A stretch of 64,000 nt of DNA from Flavobacteriales bacterium (GCA_016704485.1 JADJAA010000002.1:1-64000); one strand, 5' to 3'. Positions 28,251-38,401 are shown, numbered from the stretch's first letter. Notes: generated by a model from the letters alone, not told the origin. Program-made: numbers and translations.

Positions 28251-28646
28251 ATGAATTGGAAGGGATTCCTCCTTGATCACATGGGGTATTTTTCGGTAAC
28301 GGACATTCCCAATTTTCTTTTTGCCATACTACTTGCCGGGCTGCTTGTATTCATCAGCGCTAGGTTCGGCTTGCGGTCTACACCTGCCGATATGCGCGTA
28401 CTGGTGATATGGGCGGCTTTAGTAGCGCTCGGTGTAGGGCTGGTCAAAGGGCAATTGGCATTTGCCTTGGTCTTTGTTGGAGTTCTGCTTTTTGCACGTG
28501 GAACTGATAGTTCCAAGCAATCTGGTCATGCAGTACTTATGGCCATGATAATTGGTTTCGGCTGCGGCAGTGGTGCTGGTTTAATTACATTTATTGCGGT
28601 ATTGCCGCTGATCTTGATCTTGCGTGTAATGAAGGCATCATCCTAA
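28251..28646 (+). CDS. Small polytopic membrane protein
   Basis: 131 residues with about four hydrophobic segments: FLFAILLAGLLVFISARF, VLVIWAALVALGVGLV, LAFALVFVGVLLFA and a last long one ending ITFIAVLPLILILRVM. It starts the rightward CotH operon and lies 18 bases before the first CotH gene. DUF4956 membrane proteins often sit beside CotH genes, but this one is shorter and I cannot confirm that family. It may anchor or partner the operon's envelope enzymes; that is a guess from position. Confidence 0.7.
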   Translation: MNWKGFLLDHMGYFSVTDIPNFLFAILLAGLLVFISARFGLRSTPADMRVLVIWAALVALGVGLVKGQLAFALVFVGVLLFARGTDSSKQSGHAVLMAMIIGFGCGSGAGLITFIAVLPLILILRVMKASS

Positions 28647-28664
28647 GTTCTTTTTGGTGAGAGG

Positions 28665-30302
28665 ATGAAAGGTGTAGTTTCTTTATTAATAGCAGCAAGT
28701 GTTTGTGGTGTCGCCGCGACCGTCTTTCGTGCACCCGCATCGTTGTCGGTATCAAGCGCAAGAAACCATGTGCGTGATCCGATTACTACGGAGGCCATGC
28801 CGTTGGCGAATGGAGACATTGATCTTACGGTAACGGGAGGTGGCCGAATGGTATATGCTGTGGGAGATGCCGGTCCGTGGAAAGATCTACCAGCCAGCGG
28901 AATAGTGAGGATCTCAGGTTCTGATGGACGCGCTGCGGAAAAGCTGCTGGTCTATCCGACATCTGTGGCGTGGAAACATCCGTATCCAGGGTTGCCAATA
29001 GCAACCATAGTGCGTGTGGCGGAACAGTTGGAAACCGGGCACATCGAACCACCCCAACTGATCACGCTCATAAATGCGGACCACCATGGCCTACCGGTTT
29101 ACTCGATCTTGGTTCCTGAAGGAGCTTTCTTTGACCCGGACACCGGTATTTATGTTACTGGTAACGCTGTTCTACGGCCAACACCGGATATGATCAATAC
29201 GCATCTTCAAAGTAATCGTTGGTGGAATTACCCGGGCAATTACCATTTCCGGGGCAAAGCATGGCAACGCAGCGGTCTCCTGCAAGTTCTGGACGGAACT
29301 GGAAATGAGACCATCAACACGGCCGTAGGTATTCGGATAAATGGTCAGTTGACCCGTGGTTTTCCGATCCATGCGTTGCGGTTGTTGTTCGAGACACCAT
29401 TGGGTGTGCCGGTATTTGATGATGGCGATGGAATAGGTTCTACGGTGCTGTTGCTGCGAAGCGCAGGGAATGATCAAATGAAAGCCATGCTCCGCGATGC
29501 AGTGGCACATGAACTGTGCAATGATCTGCCATTTGATATTTCGCAAAATAGAACGTGTGTCGTATATGTGAACGGAACGTATTGGGGATTACACCAGTTG
29601 CGCCAAAAAGTAGAAGAGGAGGAATTGGCCAGGCGTTCAGGGGTAAAAAAGAAACAGATCGCGATGTTGGAGGTGCGAAACAATGAATTGTTGGGTAAGG
29701 CCAAGGAAGCCGAACGATTCAACAATGACCTGAATAGCATTTTGGCTTTGGATCCTTCAGATCCGGATCTTGTAAAGAAGATCAATGGTCGGCTGGATCT
29801 CAACGGTTTCCTGAGTTACATGGCGTCCGTCATGATCTTGGATAACAAGGATTGGCCTGATGCCAATGTCAAATTCTGGCGATACACAGGAAAACAGGCC
29901 ATGGATGCTCCGCTGGATGGTAGGTGGTATTTCATTCTCACGGATATGGATCTAGGACTTGGTGCTTATGGAGAACCCGAAGCCCCGTTATTGGAAAGGA
30001 TAAAGGGCCGAACTTCGCCGATGCCGAAATTGTTCAACGCATGTATGGGATCACCTGAACTTCGGCAGACTTTCATCTCAAAAGTGAACGAATTGATCAA
30101 CGGGCGATTTTCAGCGAAAAGGACCATTGAAGTTCTGGATCGGATAGCATCAAGAATGGAACCGGAAATGCCAAGGCATATAGCGCGTTGGCGCAGGCCA
30201 AAGGACATGGTCACCTGGCATCTGGAGGTGGATCGTATACGCACCTACCTGCGAGCGCGACCGGAGCGTATACGTTCCCAGATCCCTGGATTGTTCCAAT
30301 AG
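28665..30302 (+). CDS. CotH-type protein kinase family protein
   Basis: 545 residues with an N-terminal signal/anchor (VVSLLIAASVCGVAATVF). It has the CotH blocks in order: CVVYVNGTYWGLHQLRQKVE (substrate-side YxNGxYWGLY-like), ILDNKDWPDANVKFWRYTG and WYFILTDMDLGLGAYGE, where the DxD probably binds metal. CotH enzymes are atypical kinases, first seen in spore coats, that act outside the cytoplasm. The region before the kinase fold (residues about 30-200) includes a chitobiase-type C-terminal-like segment often found with CotH. The target is unknown; its partners suggest an envelope glycan or protein. Confidence 0.85.
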   Translation: MKGVVSLLIAASVCGVAATVFRAPASLSVSSARNHVRDPITTEAMPLANGDIDLTVTGGGRMVYAVGDAGPWKDLPASGIVRISGSDGRAAEKLLVYPTSVAWKHPYPGLPIATIVRVAEQLETGHIEPPQLITLINADHHGLPVYSILVPEGAFFDPDTGIYVTGNAVLRPTPDMINTHLQSNRWWNYPGNYHFRGKAWQRSGLLQVLDGTGNETINTAVGIRINGQLTRGFPIHALRLLFETPLGVPVFDDGDGIGSTVLLLRSAGNDQMKAMLRDAVAHELCNDLPFDISQNRTCVVYVNGTYWGLHQLRQKVEEEELARRSGVKKKQIAMLEVRNNELLGKAKEAERFNNDLNSILALDPSDPDLVKKINGRLDLNGFLSYMASVMILDNKDWPDANVKFWRYTGKQAMDAPLDGRWYFILTDMDLGLGAYGEPEAPLLERIKGRTSPMPKLFNACMGSPELRQTFISKVNELINGRFSAKRTIEVLDRIASRMEPEMPRHIARWRRPKDMVTWHLEVDRIRTYLRARPERIRSQIPGLFQ

Positions 30303-30314
30303 CATCCAGCACTT

Positions 30315-31685
30315 ATGCTAACCTTTCTTCGTCAGGAAATACAGCTTTTTGTTCTCATCCTTTTTTGGGTGTTGGCCTCAGCATTCATACCAGTGCTGGT
30401 CTATGGACTCTTGCCGCTATCCATACTGATCTTCAGACATAGAGAACATTTTCCGGAGATCCTGTTCGGCTTCATCATGGTTCTGGTGCTCTCCGATGCA
30501 CATAAGGATATTCACGCACTCAACGCATTCAAGAATGCGAAGAATGTTTATATCGTGTTCATGAGTTTGCTCTTCCTCAATGATTCCGGACGTTATTTGC
30601 CATTAGCAAAGGTCTTTACCCTTTTCCTGCCCTTTTCCATTTACAGTATTTTCCCATTGGTTTTTTCACCTTCTCTGATCATTAGTGTACAGAAGACCCT
30701 TTCGTATTCTTTGCTGATCCTTGTTGTGCCCAATTACGTGCTGTATAGTTTTCGAACGCAGGGCTGGCCTTTCATGCGGAACTTGATGCTCTTTTTAATG
30801 TCCGTCCTGATCATTGGGCTGTATTTTCGATTGGGTCCGGACGGGTTCGTGAACGGACGCTTCCGTGGCATTTTCGGTAATCCGAATGGACTGGGACTCT
30901 ATTGCTATTTGACAGCCATCCTATTCGCGGTCATGAATTCCATCAATCCGAAGCTTTTCCGGTATTGGGAAAAGTGGATCATTTATGGAGCGTTGCTCTA
31001 TTTCCTGATATCCTCTGGATCACGTGCATCATTAATAGCATTGGGAATAATGTTCATTTTCCAACGATTCTTTTCGGGATCCGTATTCGTTGGGTTCATG
31101 GCCCTGCTCCTGTTCATAGGATTGTTTGAGTACATGTATAGCAACCTTGAAGGTATCGTCGCGTTCCTTGGTGCAGAAGAGTATTTCCGTTTCGATACGC
31201 TAGAGTCAGGTAGTGGGCGGTATTTTGCATGGGCGTTTGCTTGGGAGCAATTGCAGGCATACATCGTTTTCGGTGGTGGTTTCGGTACGGATGAGAATGT
31301 CATGCGTGGTTTTTATGAATATTTGGAAAGCATGGGGCATCAAGGAGGTGTGCATAACTCCTACCTCTCATTATGGTTCGACGTTGGGATCGTGGGCTTG
31401 GTCATCTACATGAGGAGCTTGTTCCTTGTGTTCATAAAGGCAAGTCGATTCGCACCGATGAGCATGGCCGTACTTTTTTCTGTACTCTTTTCAGTTACCT
31501 ATGAGTCGTGGTTGGTGGGGTCTCTCAATCCGTTCACCATCTTGTTCGTTATTTCCATGACGCTGCTTTCCGAAGAAGAGATCGTTCTTGCCGATCCTGA
31601 ATTCCAAGGTTCTGATAATGTGTTGAACGCGGAAGCTGAGAATGCTGTACCGCAAGTGCTACCGGGATATAAACCGAGTATTTAA
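30315..31685 (+). CDS. O-antigen polymerase/ligase-like membrane protein (Wzy/WaaL type)
   Basis: 456 residues with about 11-12 membrane segments. The conserved Wzy_C region is visible: GRFRGIFGNPNGLGLYCY, SSGSRASLIALG, LESGSGRYFAWAFAWEQL, then the periplasmic loop with GGGFGTDENV and HQGGVHNSYLSLWFDVGIVG. Such proteins join lipid-linked oligosaccharide units into polymer or transfer them to an acceptor at the periplasmic face. It lies between two CotH-type genes with 12 and 2 bases on either side, so it is part of one operon with them. Confidence 0.9.
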   Translation: MLTFLRQEIQLFVLILFWVLASAFIPVLVYGLLPLSILIFRHREHFPEILFGFIMVLVLSDAHKDIHALNAFKNAKNVYIVFMSLLFLNDSGRYLPLAKVFTLFLPFSIYSIFPLVFSPSLIISVQKTLSYSLLILVVPNYVLYSFRTQGWPFMRNLMLFLMSVLIIGLYFRLGPDGFVNGRFRGIFGNPNGLGLYCYLTAILFAVMNSINPKLFRYWEKWIIYGALLYFLISSGSRASLIALGIMFIFQRFFSGSVFVGFMALLLFIGLFEYMYSNLEGIVAFLGAEEYFRFDTLESGSGRYFAWAFAWEQLQAYIVFGGGFGTDENVMRGFYEYLESMGHQGGVHNSYLSLWFDVGIVGLVIYMRSLFLVFIKASRFAPMSMAVLFSVLFSVTYESWLVGSLNPFTILFVISMTLLSEEEIVLADPEFQGSDNVLNAEAENAVPQVLPGYKPSI

Positions 31686-31687
31686 TA

Positions 31688-34174
31688 ATGGCCAAAAAGA
31701 AGAATAAGAGCAAAAAGGTAGTATGGATCCTTATCGTTTCATCGATCTTGGTGGTCTGCGGCGGTTGGGTAGCTGATCGAATGTTGAAGCAGCGTGATCA
31801 TCCCGGTCTTCGAACGTTCTTGTCACAGTGGTACCATAATTATCCAAAGAGTTTTGCAGTAGAGCCCAAGTTGCTATCAATAACAGTTGGTCAGTACGAA
31901 CTGGATCGGTTGCAAAGTGTTGTGGATGCTGCAAGGGAACGAGGAGTTATCATACCGGAGGGTAATGATTACGTCTCCGCAGAACTTACCTCGGAAGGCA
32001 GGACATTCAAAGCTAAGATCCGCATAAAAGGAAAAATGACCGACCACGTGAAAGGCGATAAATGGTCGTTCCGTGTAATTGCAAAGAAGGACGGTGGATT
32101 CTTGGGTATGAAGCGCTTCAGCCTACAACATCCGGGAACACGGAATTACCTGTATGAATGGTTCCACCAACAACTTGCAAAAGGGGAAGGCATTGTGGCA
32201 TTGCGATACGGTTTCATACGTGTGGAATTCAATGGCGAAGACCGTGGAGTATATGCGTACGAAGAGCATTTTGGTCCGGATCTACTGGAGAACAATAGTC
32301 GGGTAGAAGGCCCGCTTTTCCGGTTTGATCCAGGTCTTTTCTGGGCTCACCGGCTCAATGAAATGAACAGCCTGCGGTTCAATGAACCATTCGCGGAGTA
32401 CCAAGCAGCAGCCGTTGATGCATATGGTACCGGAGGTTTGGCCAAAGACCCGAGGCAGCTCGGATATTTCGAAGAAGCCGTGGCGCTTATGAGCGAATTC
32501 CGCCACGCACGTTTGCCAGCTTCCAAGGTTTTTGATGCCGATAAGGTGGCCCGTCGGTTGGCGTTATTGGATATCCTTGGCGGTCATCGCAGTTTGGATT
32601 GGAGTGATGCCAAGTTCTACTATGATCCTGTTCTACAGCGGATCGAACCGGTTGCCTACGAGAGTTTCAGCGCACAAGCTATCGTTGATATTGCCGGTTC
32701 TGGACAATGGAGCGGCATACAAAGCCAAGCACTGGATATTCACGCCGCATGGTTCAGTGATCCGGTCCTGTTCCGTGCCTATATACATCATCTGGAACGT
32801 TTTGCAGATCCAAAATACTTGGATAGTGCTTTGGCCGCGTTGAAACCCGCATTGGATAGTGCTGCTGCGACCATCTATGCGGAGTTTCCTTACAAAGAAC
32901 TCGAGTTGGATACCTACAACAGGAACAGACGTGTGATCAACACCATATTGGATGTGCCCAAAGGATTCCATGCGTACAGAGGAGGTACTAGGAACGATAC
33001 GACCTCGGTCATTGCAGTACCCATCGTTACGCTACCGATCGAAGTCCATATGCTGAAACTTGGCAACGGAACAGAGGTTATGCCTGTAGGGCCGGCAATT
33101 GTACCCATTCGAACCCAGCGCAGGGCAGGAGATCCTTTCACCTTGAGATTTGCAACTGCCGATACCACCGTGTTCGCAAAAGATACCAAGTTGATCTATA
33201 GTGTCGTTGGTAGCTCGAAACTCCGTGAAATGAGCATTCTGCCGTTCGCCTTTGTTGACGGAATGAAAGCAGACGTTTGGCCGAATAAGGATCCTGCGCC
33301 ATTGTCCGCTTTCAGTTTCTTGCGTGTTGATGAAGCCGCTGGAACGATCCAATTCGGTTCCGGAAACCATGTTCTGGACAAAGACCTGATCATTCCATCC
33401 GGCTATCGTGTCACTGGCAGTGCACCATTGCATCTGGATCTACAAAAAGGAGCACGGATCATTTCAAACTCGCCTATTGATCTGCTTGGTATGGAGGATG
33501 CTCCGATCGTCATACACTCATCCGATCGTAGTGGTGGGTATGTGCGACTACAGAATACGAGTGCGCCAAGTAAATGGCGGCACGTCCGTTCCGAGGGTAT
33601 GGGTTCCTCGCCCAATACCACACAGGCATCACTCCAGTTCCAGGAAGCGGATATCACACTCCTAGAATGCACGATCAGCGAAGACCGCTCAAGAGATCTG
33701 CTTCTCGCAATACGTTCTTCCGTGGCGATCACCAATGGTCAAGTGCTAGGTGGTAAAGACCAGATCACATTGGTGTATGCCCATACCATGATCCAGAATT
33801 GCCGAGTAAATGCTGCGGGCGATGAAGCACTAGTGGTCAAAGGTGGTGATCTAATAGTGATGAACAGCCAATTGAACAACACCGCGGGCATTGGCATAAA
33901 GATCAGCGCAGCAGCGATCGTGTCCTTGGAGTCCGTTATCATCGGTGCTGTTAACAAGGGCATAGAAGTGAATGAGGCCAGTTTACTGAAGGCAAGTAAC
34001 ACGGTGATCACAAGCGCCGCCATAGGTATAGACGTTAACGGTGAGGAAATGCGTTACGGCCCAAGCACCGTGGATCTCGTCAAAGTGGATGCAACAAAGG
34101 CGGAAAAAGCGATCACCGTAGGTAAAGGCAACACAGTTAACATGGATGGTAAAGCAGTTGGTCCCCAGAAATGA
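31688..34174 (+). CDS. CotH-like protein with C-terminal beta-helix-like domain
   Basis: 828 residues. A lysine-rich start and one membrane segment (VVWILIVSSILVVCGGWVA) anchor it facing the periplasm. Residues about 60-420 resemble CotH: LGMKRFSLQHPGTRNYLYEW, YGFIRVEFNGEDRGVYAYEE, and HRSLDWSDAKFYYDP followed by EPVAYE, where canonical CotH has an Asp-rich metal site, so catalysis is doubtful. Residues about 570-810 are repetitive with short strands (ADITLLECTISED, VVKGGDLIVMNSQLNNT, VSLESVIIGAVNKGIEV), like a right-handed parallel beta helix. The gene starts two bases after the polymerase stop and overlaps the next gene by four. It may bind or modify glycan. Confidence 0.75.
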   Translation: MAKKKNKSKKVVWILIVSSILVVCGGWVADRMLKQRDHPGLRTFLSQWYHNYPKSFAVEPKLLSITVGQYELDRLQSVVDAARERGVIIPEGNDYVSAELTSEGRTFKAKIRIKGKMTDHVKGDKWSFRVIAKKDGGFLGMKRFSLQHPGTRNYLYEWFHQQLAKGEGIVALRYGFIRVEFNGEDRGVYAYEEHFGPDLLENNSRVEGPLFRFDPGLFWAHRLNEMNSLRFNEPFAEYQAAAVDAYGTGGLAKDPRQLGYFEEAVALMSEFRHARLPASKVFDADKVARRLALLDILGGHRSLDWSDAKFYYDPVLQRIEPVAYESFSAQAIVDIAGSGQWSGIQSQALDIHAAWFSDPVLFRAYIHHLERFADPKYLDSALAALKPALDSAAATIYAEFPYKELELDTYNRNRRVINTILDVPKGFHAYRGGTRNDTTSVIAVPIVTLPIEVHMLKLGNGTEVMPVGPAIVPIRTQRRAGDPFTLRFATADTTVFAKDTKLIYSVVGSSKLREMSILPFAFVDGMKADVWPNKDPAPLSAFSFLRVDEAAGTIQFGSGNHVLDKDLIIPSGYRVTGSAPLHLDLQKGARIISNSPIDLLGMEDAPIVIHSSDRSGGYVRLQNTSAPSKWRHVRSEGMGSSPNTTQASLQFQEADITLLECTISEDRSRDLLLAIRSSVAITNGQVLGGKDQITLVYAHTMIQNCRVNAAGDEALVVKGGDLIVMNSQLNNTAGIGIKISAAAIVSLESVIIGAVNKGIEVNEASLLKASNTVITSAAIGIDVNGEEMRYGPSTVDLVKVDATKAEKAITVGKGNTVNMDGKAVGPQK

Positions 34175-35205
34175 TCAGGATCGGGAAAATAGTGATAGGT
34201 TTTTTCAGCGCCGTGATGCTGGTGATCAATACGAGTGCACAAACATCACCGTTCAACGATAGGGCCGTGGTTCCTGCGGATAGCAGCGGCCATTTCCGAT
34301 TGTTGTTCGGCGGCCATTTTCACGGATCCAGTTTTGGCAGAAGCGGTTATCCGGCAGCCACACTATTGGCCAATTTGGATACCATCAATGCACTCAATGC
34401 GACTGCTCTGCTAAGTACAGGAGACCTGTTCCTTAGTGCGGATAAGGACAGTGCAAGGTATGTTGATTCGTTCTTCAAGAAGTTGAACACACCGCTATTC
34501 AATGCACCAGGGAACCATGATGTTGAAGGGAAGGTCTACCTACGCTCGTATGGCCCTACCTACACATCCTTCGATATTGGTCCGGATCGTGTCATTCTGC
34601 TGGATACTGAGCTGAATAACGGGAATCTGGAGGGTGAGCAATTTGCCATGCTGCAAGATCGATTGGAGAGCTTCACTGGACAGAACATATTCATCGTTTC
34701 GCACCGTCCTATATGGTCCGAAAACAATGAACGGTATGCGCCTTTATTCGCTGGAAACACACGCTCGGCATTCAGCAACAATTACATGAAGGATGTTTAC
34801 CCCTTGGTAAAAAAGGTAGCAGGGCGTGCCCAAGTATTTTGGATCAGTGGTAGCATGGCCGGTATGGCACCTGCCAGTATTTTTTTTCAGGAACACGCAC
34901 CAGATATCACTTACATCCAGTGTGCTATTCGTGATGAACCACGGGATGCCCTGCTACTTGCAGAAGTAAAGAACGGCACGGTGGAATGGAAAGGCATATC
35001 ACTGACCGGCCAAACATTGGCCGCTCCAACGACCTACAATGTGGATTATTGGCAGGCCCATCAAAGTAAGGTTCCTGAGTTCAATTGGAGACTAATACCA
35101 TACTTGATCCGTTTGGCCGTTACCGGTCCACATTTCTGGTTCGGAGTGATTGTTGCCTTGATCAGTGGATGGGTGATCCGCAGAATACTAAAAAGAGGAT
35201 TTTGA
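34171..35205 (+). CDS. Membrane-anchored metallophosphoesterase
   Basis: 344 residues with a signal peptide (VIGFFSAVMLVINTSAQ). Calcineurin-like metal motifs follow: LLFGGHFHGSS, LLSTGDLFLS, FNAPGNHDVEG and IFIVSHRPIW. The first block has GGHFH where most members have a D-x-H, so the metal set is slightly unusual. A C-terminal hydrophobic segment (FWFGVIVALISGWVIRRIL) anchors it. It is last in the CotH-polymerase operon (ATGA overlap), so a phosphatase and a kinase-fold protein are co-expressed. The substrate could be a phosphorylated glycan or carrier. Confidence 0.82.
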   Translation: MIRIGKIVIGFFSAVMLVINTSAQTSPFNDRAVVPADSSGHFRLLFGGHFHGSSFGRSGYPAATLLANLDTINALNATALLSTGDLFLSADKDSARYVDSFFKKLNTPLFNAPGNHDVEGKVYLRSYGPTYTSFDIGPDRVILLDTELNNGNLEGEQFAMLQDRLESFTGQNIFIVSHRPIWSENNERYAPLFAGNTRSAFSNNYMKDVYPLVKKVAGRAQVFWISGSMAGMAPASIFFQEHAPDITYIQCAIRDEPRDALLLAEVKNGTVEWKGISLTGQTLAAPTTYNVDYWQAHQSKVPEFNWRLIPYLIRLAVTGPHFWFGVIVALISGWVIRRILKRGF

Positions 35206-35388
35206 TCATTAGAACCAAGTTTGTGCTCCGCTCGGATCGTGTGATAGTGATCGCCGTGAAATGGGGTAGTTATCGGATCTCTCATCTCAATGGATACTGG
35301 TCAGTGGGATCGGTATTCTCGATCAAACACTGCCAATTGAACCATTCATTCCCTGTTCAATAGTTTTACAACCTTATAAAAGCAATAC

Positions 35389-36324
35389 ATGGCACGTATT
35401 CTAGTAACTGGTGGCGCCGGCTTCGTAGCGAGTGATCTAGCGTTGAAATTGGCCGTGGATCCAACTAATGAGGTCGTCGTGGTCGATAACCTACTAACGG
35501 GTGATGTGCGAAAATTGCCACACAAGGGCATACCAAATTTACATTTCATCAAATGTGATGTGAATCATTTTGAGGACGTTAGTAGCGTTTTCTATGCCTA
35601 TCGTTTTCAGACCGTTTTTCACTACGCCGCTGTTGTTGGTGTAAAAAGGACCACGGACAATCCGGTAATGGTGCTGCGCGATATCGATGGTATCCGGAAC
35701 ATATTGGATCTCAGCAAGAACACGGGTGTGGAGCGCGTATTCTACTCATCTTCGAGTGAGGTCTATGGAGAGCCTGTGGAGATACCGCAGAATGAACGGA
35801 CAACGCCGCTCAATTCTAAATTGCCTTATGCGATCGTGAAGAACATCGGAGAAGCATTCCTCAGATCCTACCACCGTGAATACGGATTGGATTATACAAT
35901 CTTTCGCTTCTTCAACACCTATGGCCCTCATCAAAGCCCGGATTTCGTTGTTGCGAAATTCCTGCGCGCAGCGAAGGCAGGTGAGGATATTACGATCTAT
36001 GGTGAAGGTGATCAAACACGCACGTTCTGCTTCATCGATGACAATACCGAAGCGTGCTTGAACGCCTACCGGAACAAGGAAGTGATGAATGACGTCATCA
36101 ACATCGGTTCCGATAAGGAATTCACGATCAAAGCATTGGCGGAATTGGTAATTGACGTTACAGGAAGTAGTTCCAGGATCGTTCATTTACCTGCTTTGGA
36201 AGAAGGTGATATGACACGTCGTATGCCGGATAACACACGCATGCGTGCACTTCTCGGACATGATCTACTACCGCTTAGACAGGGCCTGGAGAAGATCCTG
36301 AAAAGCATGCCCGTGAAAGCATAA
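35389..36324 (+). CDS. NAD-dependent sugar epimerase/dehydratase (extended SDR)
   Basis: 311 residues. GGAGFVASDLALKLA binds NAD, SSSSEVYGEP and YAIVKNIGEAF provide the Ser and Tyr-x3-Lys, and RFFNTYGPHQSPDFVVAKF and DQTRTFCFIDD are typical of UXS/UDP-glucose epimerase relatives. GFVAS in place of GFIGS is slightly unusual. It is coupled to asnB by a one-base overlap (TAATG). It changes a UDP-sugar, possibly a uronic acid derivative given the amidotransferase next door; that is an inference. Confidence 0.9.
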   Translation: MARILVTGGAGFVASDLALKLAVDPTNEVVVVDNLLTGDVRKLPHKGIPNLHFIKCDVNHFEDVSSVFYAYRFQTVFHYAAVVGVKRTTDNPVMVLRDIDGIRNILDLSKNTGVERVFYSSSSEVYGEPVEIPQNERTTPLNSKLPYAIVKNIGEAFLRSYHREYGLDYTIFRFFNTYGPHQSPDFVVAKFLRAAKAGEDITIYGEGDQTRTFCFIDDNTEACLNAYRNKEVMNDVINIGSDKEFTIKALAELVIDVTGSSSRIVHLPALEEGDMTRRMPDNTRMRALLGHDLLPLRQGLEKILKSMPVKA

Positions 36325-38213
36325 TGTGCGGGATAGCCGGGATCTACGGTATTGTGGGGCTTGATAAGGCTGAGGAAGTTGTTGGTCGGATGACGGATGC
36401 CATCGCGCACCGTGGGCCGGATGCGACCGGCATCCATCGCACATCAAATGCAATTCTCGGGCATCGCCGTCTCAGCATCATCGACCTTTCTGAAGCATCG
36501 AACCAACCGTTCCATAGTACGGACGGTCGCTATACCATTATTTTCAACGGAGAGATCTACAATTACCGTGAACTGCGGTCGGTATTGGAAAATGCTGAGC
36601 ACCCATATAGTTTCCGAACGGGGTCGGATACGGAAGTGTTGCTGGCAGCGTACGCAGAATGGGGTACGAAATGTCTTGATCGTCTACAGGGAATGTTCGC
36701 ATTCGCCATTTGGGATAATACCACTTCCGATCTTTTCATTGCACGGGACCGGATGGGCATAAAACCGCTCTACTACTACAATGCCAATGGACATTTCATC
36801 TTCGCTTCGGAGATAAGGTCGGTACTAGCATCTGGCCTTGTACCGCGTAAGCTGGATCGCAATGCACTCGTGGACCATCTCCGGTATCAGACGGTTCAAG
36901 CTCCTTCTACCATTATTGCAGGTGTGCGCATGCTTCAAGCAGGCCACTGGATGCTTATCTCAAGCAAAGGGATACAACAGGAACGCTGGTATGACCTTGT
37001 TGCTTCAACTTCGAAAGAAGCGGCCCATATGGCTCCGGAGGCTGTGTATAAAGAAGTAAAGCAACGCTTGTCCGTTGCTATAGAACGTCGGCTCGTTGCG
37101 GATGTGCCTTTTGGTGCATTTCTCTCCGGTGGCATCGATTCAAGCGCTATCGTGGGACTTATGGCGCAGGCCAGTAGCACGCCCGTTCATACGTTCTCGG
37201 TTGTTTTTGATGAAGAGGAATTCAGTGAGGAGCGGTTTGCGCGCATAGTCGCCGATCGGTTCAATACGAAGCATACGGCAATACGACTTCTGCCTACGGA
37301 GATGTTGCGCATGCTACCCGATGCCCTAGCGGCAATGGACCATCCAAGTGCAGACGGTCCCAACACCTATGTGGTTTCCAAGGTTACCAAAGAAGCGGGG
37401 GTCAGCATGGCACTGAGTGGCACCGGAGGCGATGAAGTGTTCGCTGGATATCCGGTATTCAAACGCAGTTTGGCGATGTACGAAAAGCGCTATTTAATGG
37501 CCCTGCCGAAGATTCTTCGAAAGGGAGCGGCGTCGATGATGATGCAACTAAAACCGGGGATAACCTCCAAGAAATTCGGTGAGCTTCTGCGTGCAGATAG
37601 CTTTTCAGTTCAAGATACCTACCCGGTATCACGGCTTACTTTTTCTGATCAGGACCTGAGCCGGCTCTTGGTCATTGCTGAACTTCCAAAAAGCAGTGTT
37701 GCTCGTTACATGGATGAAGTCATTCATCGCGATGGGGGAGCTGGGCTACCATTGCTCAGCCAAGTATCACTTGGAGAGATCGGAACGTACTTGCAGCATG
37801 TGTTGCTGCGTGATACGGATCAGATGTCCATGGCGCATGCCCTTGAAGTTCGTGTACCTTTCCTGGATCATGAATTGATCGAATTCGCATTAGGTGTACC
37901 GGATGAATTGAAATACCCACACACGCCGAAACAGTTGCTTACAAAAGCCCTAGCCGATCTGCTACCTGATGAAGTGGTGAACAGACCCAAAATGGGATTT
38001 GTAATGCCTTGGGAAGTGTGGATGCGGAACGACCTGCGTGCGTTCTGTACCGAGCGTCTGGAAAAATTGGGCCAACGAAGTATGTTCAGGAAAGGAGCGG
38101 TTCTGGAGTTGTGGGATCAATTCTTAGCCAATGATCCACGCGTCAATTGGTCTAGGCTCTGGTCCTTGGTCGTTCTGCAGGATTGGTTGCAGCGGCACGG
38201 TATCGAGGAATAA
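36324..38213 (+). CDS. asnB: Asparagine synthase-type amidotransferase (AsnB/WbpS family)
   Basis: 629 residues. The mature N-terminal Cys follows Met (MCGIAGIYG), the nucleophile of class II glutamine amidotransferases. FNGEIYNYRELR and TGSDTEVLLAAY follow. The synthetase half has the PP-loop FLSGGIDSSAIVGL near residue 267 and SGTGGDEVFAGY. Full family length. In polysaccharide clusters such enzymes often amidate sugar carboxyl groups (WbpS-like) rather than make asparagine. The position after a sugar epimerase with overlapping codons supports this, but free asparagine synthesis cannot be excluded. Confidence 0.92.
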   Translation: MCGIAGIYGIVGLDKAEEVVGRMTDAIAHRGPDATGIHRTSNAILGHRRLSIIDLSEASNQPFHSTDGRYTIIFNGEIYNYRELRSVLENAEHPYSFRTGSDTEVLLAAYAEWGTKCLDRLQGMFAFAIWDNTTSDLFIARDRMGIKPLYYYNANGHFIFASEIRSVLASGLVPRKLDRNALVDHLRYQTVQAPSTIIAGVRMLQAGHWMLISSKGIQQERWYDLVASTSKEAAHMAPEAVYKEVKQRLSVAIERRLVADVPFGAFLSGGIDSSAIVGLMAQASSTPVHTFSVVFDEEEFSEERFARIVADRFNTKHTAIRLLPTEMLRMLPDALAAMDHPSADGPNTYVVSKVTKEAGVSMALSGTGGDEVFAGYPVFKRSLAMYEKRYLMALPKILRKGAASMMMQLKPGITSKKFGELLRADSFSVQDTYPVSRLTFSDQDLSRLLVIAELPKSSVARYMDEVIHRDGGAGLPLLSQVSLGEIGTYLQHVLLRDTDQMSMAHALEVRVPFLDHELIEFALGVPDELKYPHTPKQLLTKALADLLPDEVVNRPKMGFVMPWEVWMRNDLRAFCTERLEKLGQRSMFRKGAVLELWDQFLANDPRVNWSRLWSLVVLQDWLQRHGIEE

Positions 38214-38401
38214 TACCATTTAGTCATACAAAGGCATCCAAAGAGCGAGTAGGTCGGATGATTTTGTATGACAAAATGGTATAAGACACTGCGAGCGGGC
38301 ATTGTCTTACCCATCAAGCACACGAATTTCATGTCGCAATACAATTGGAGCCTGTGCACACTGCTGGCATGCTCACGCCATTTGCTGTTCAGCAACCAAT
38401 G

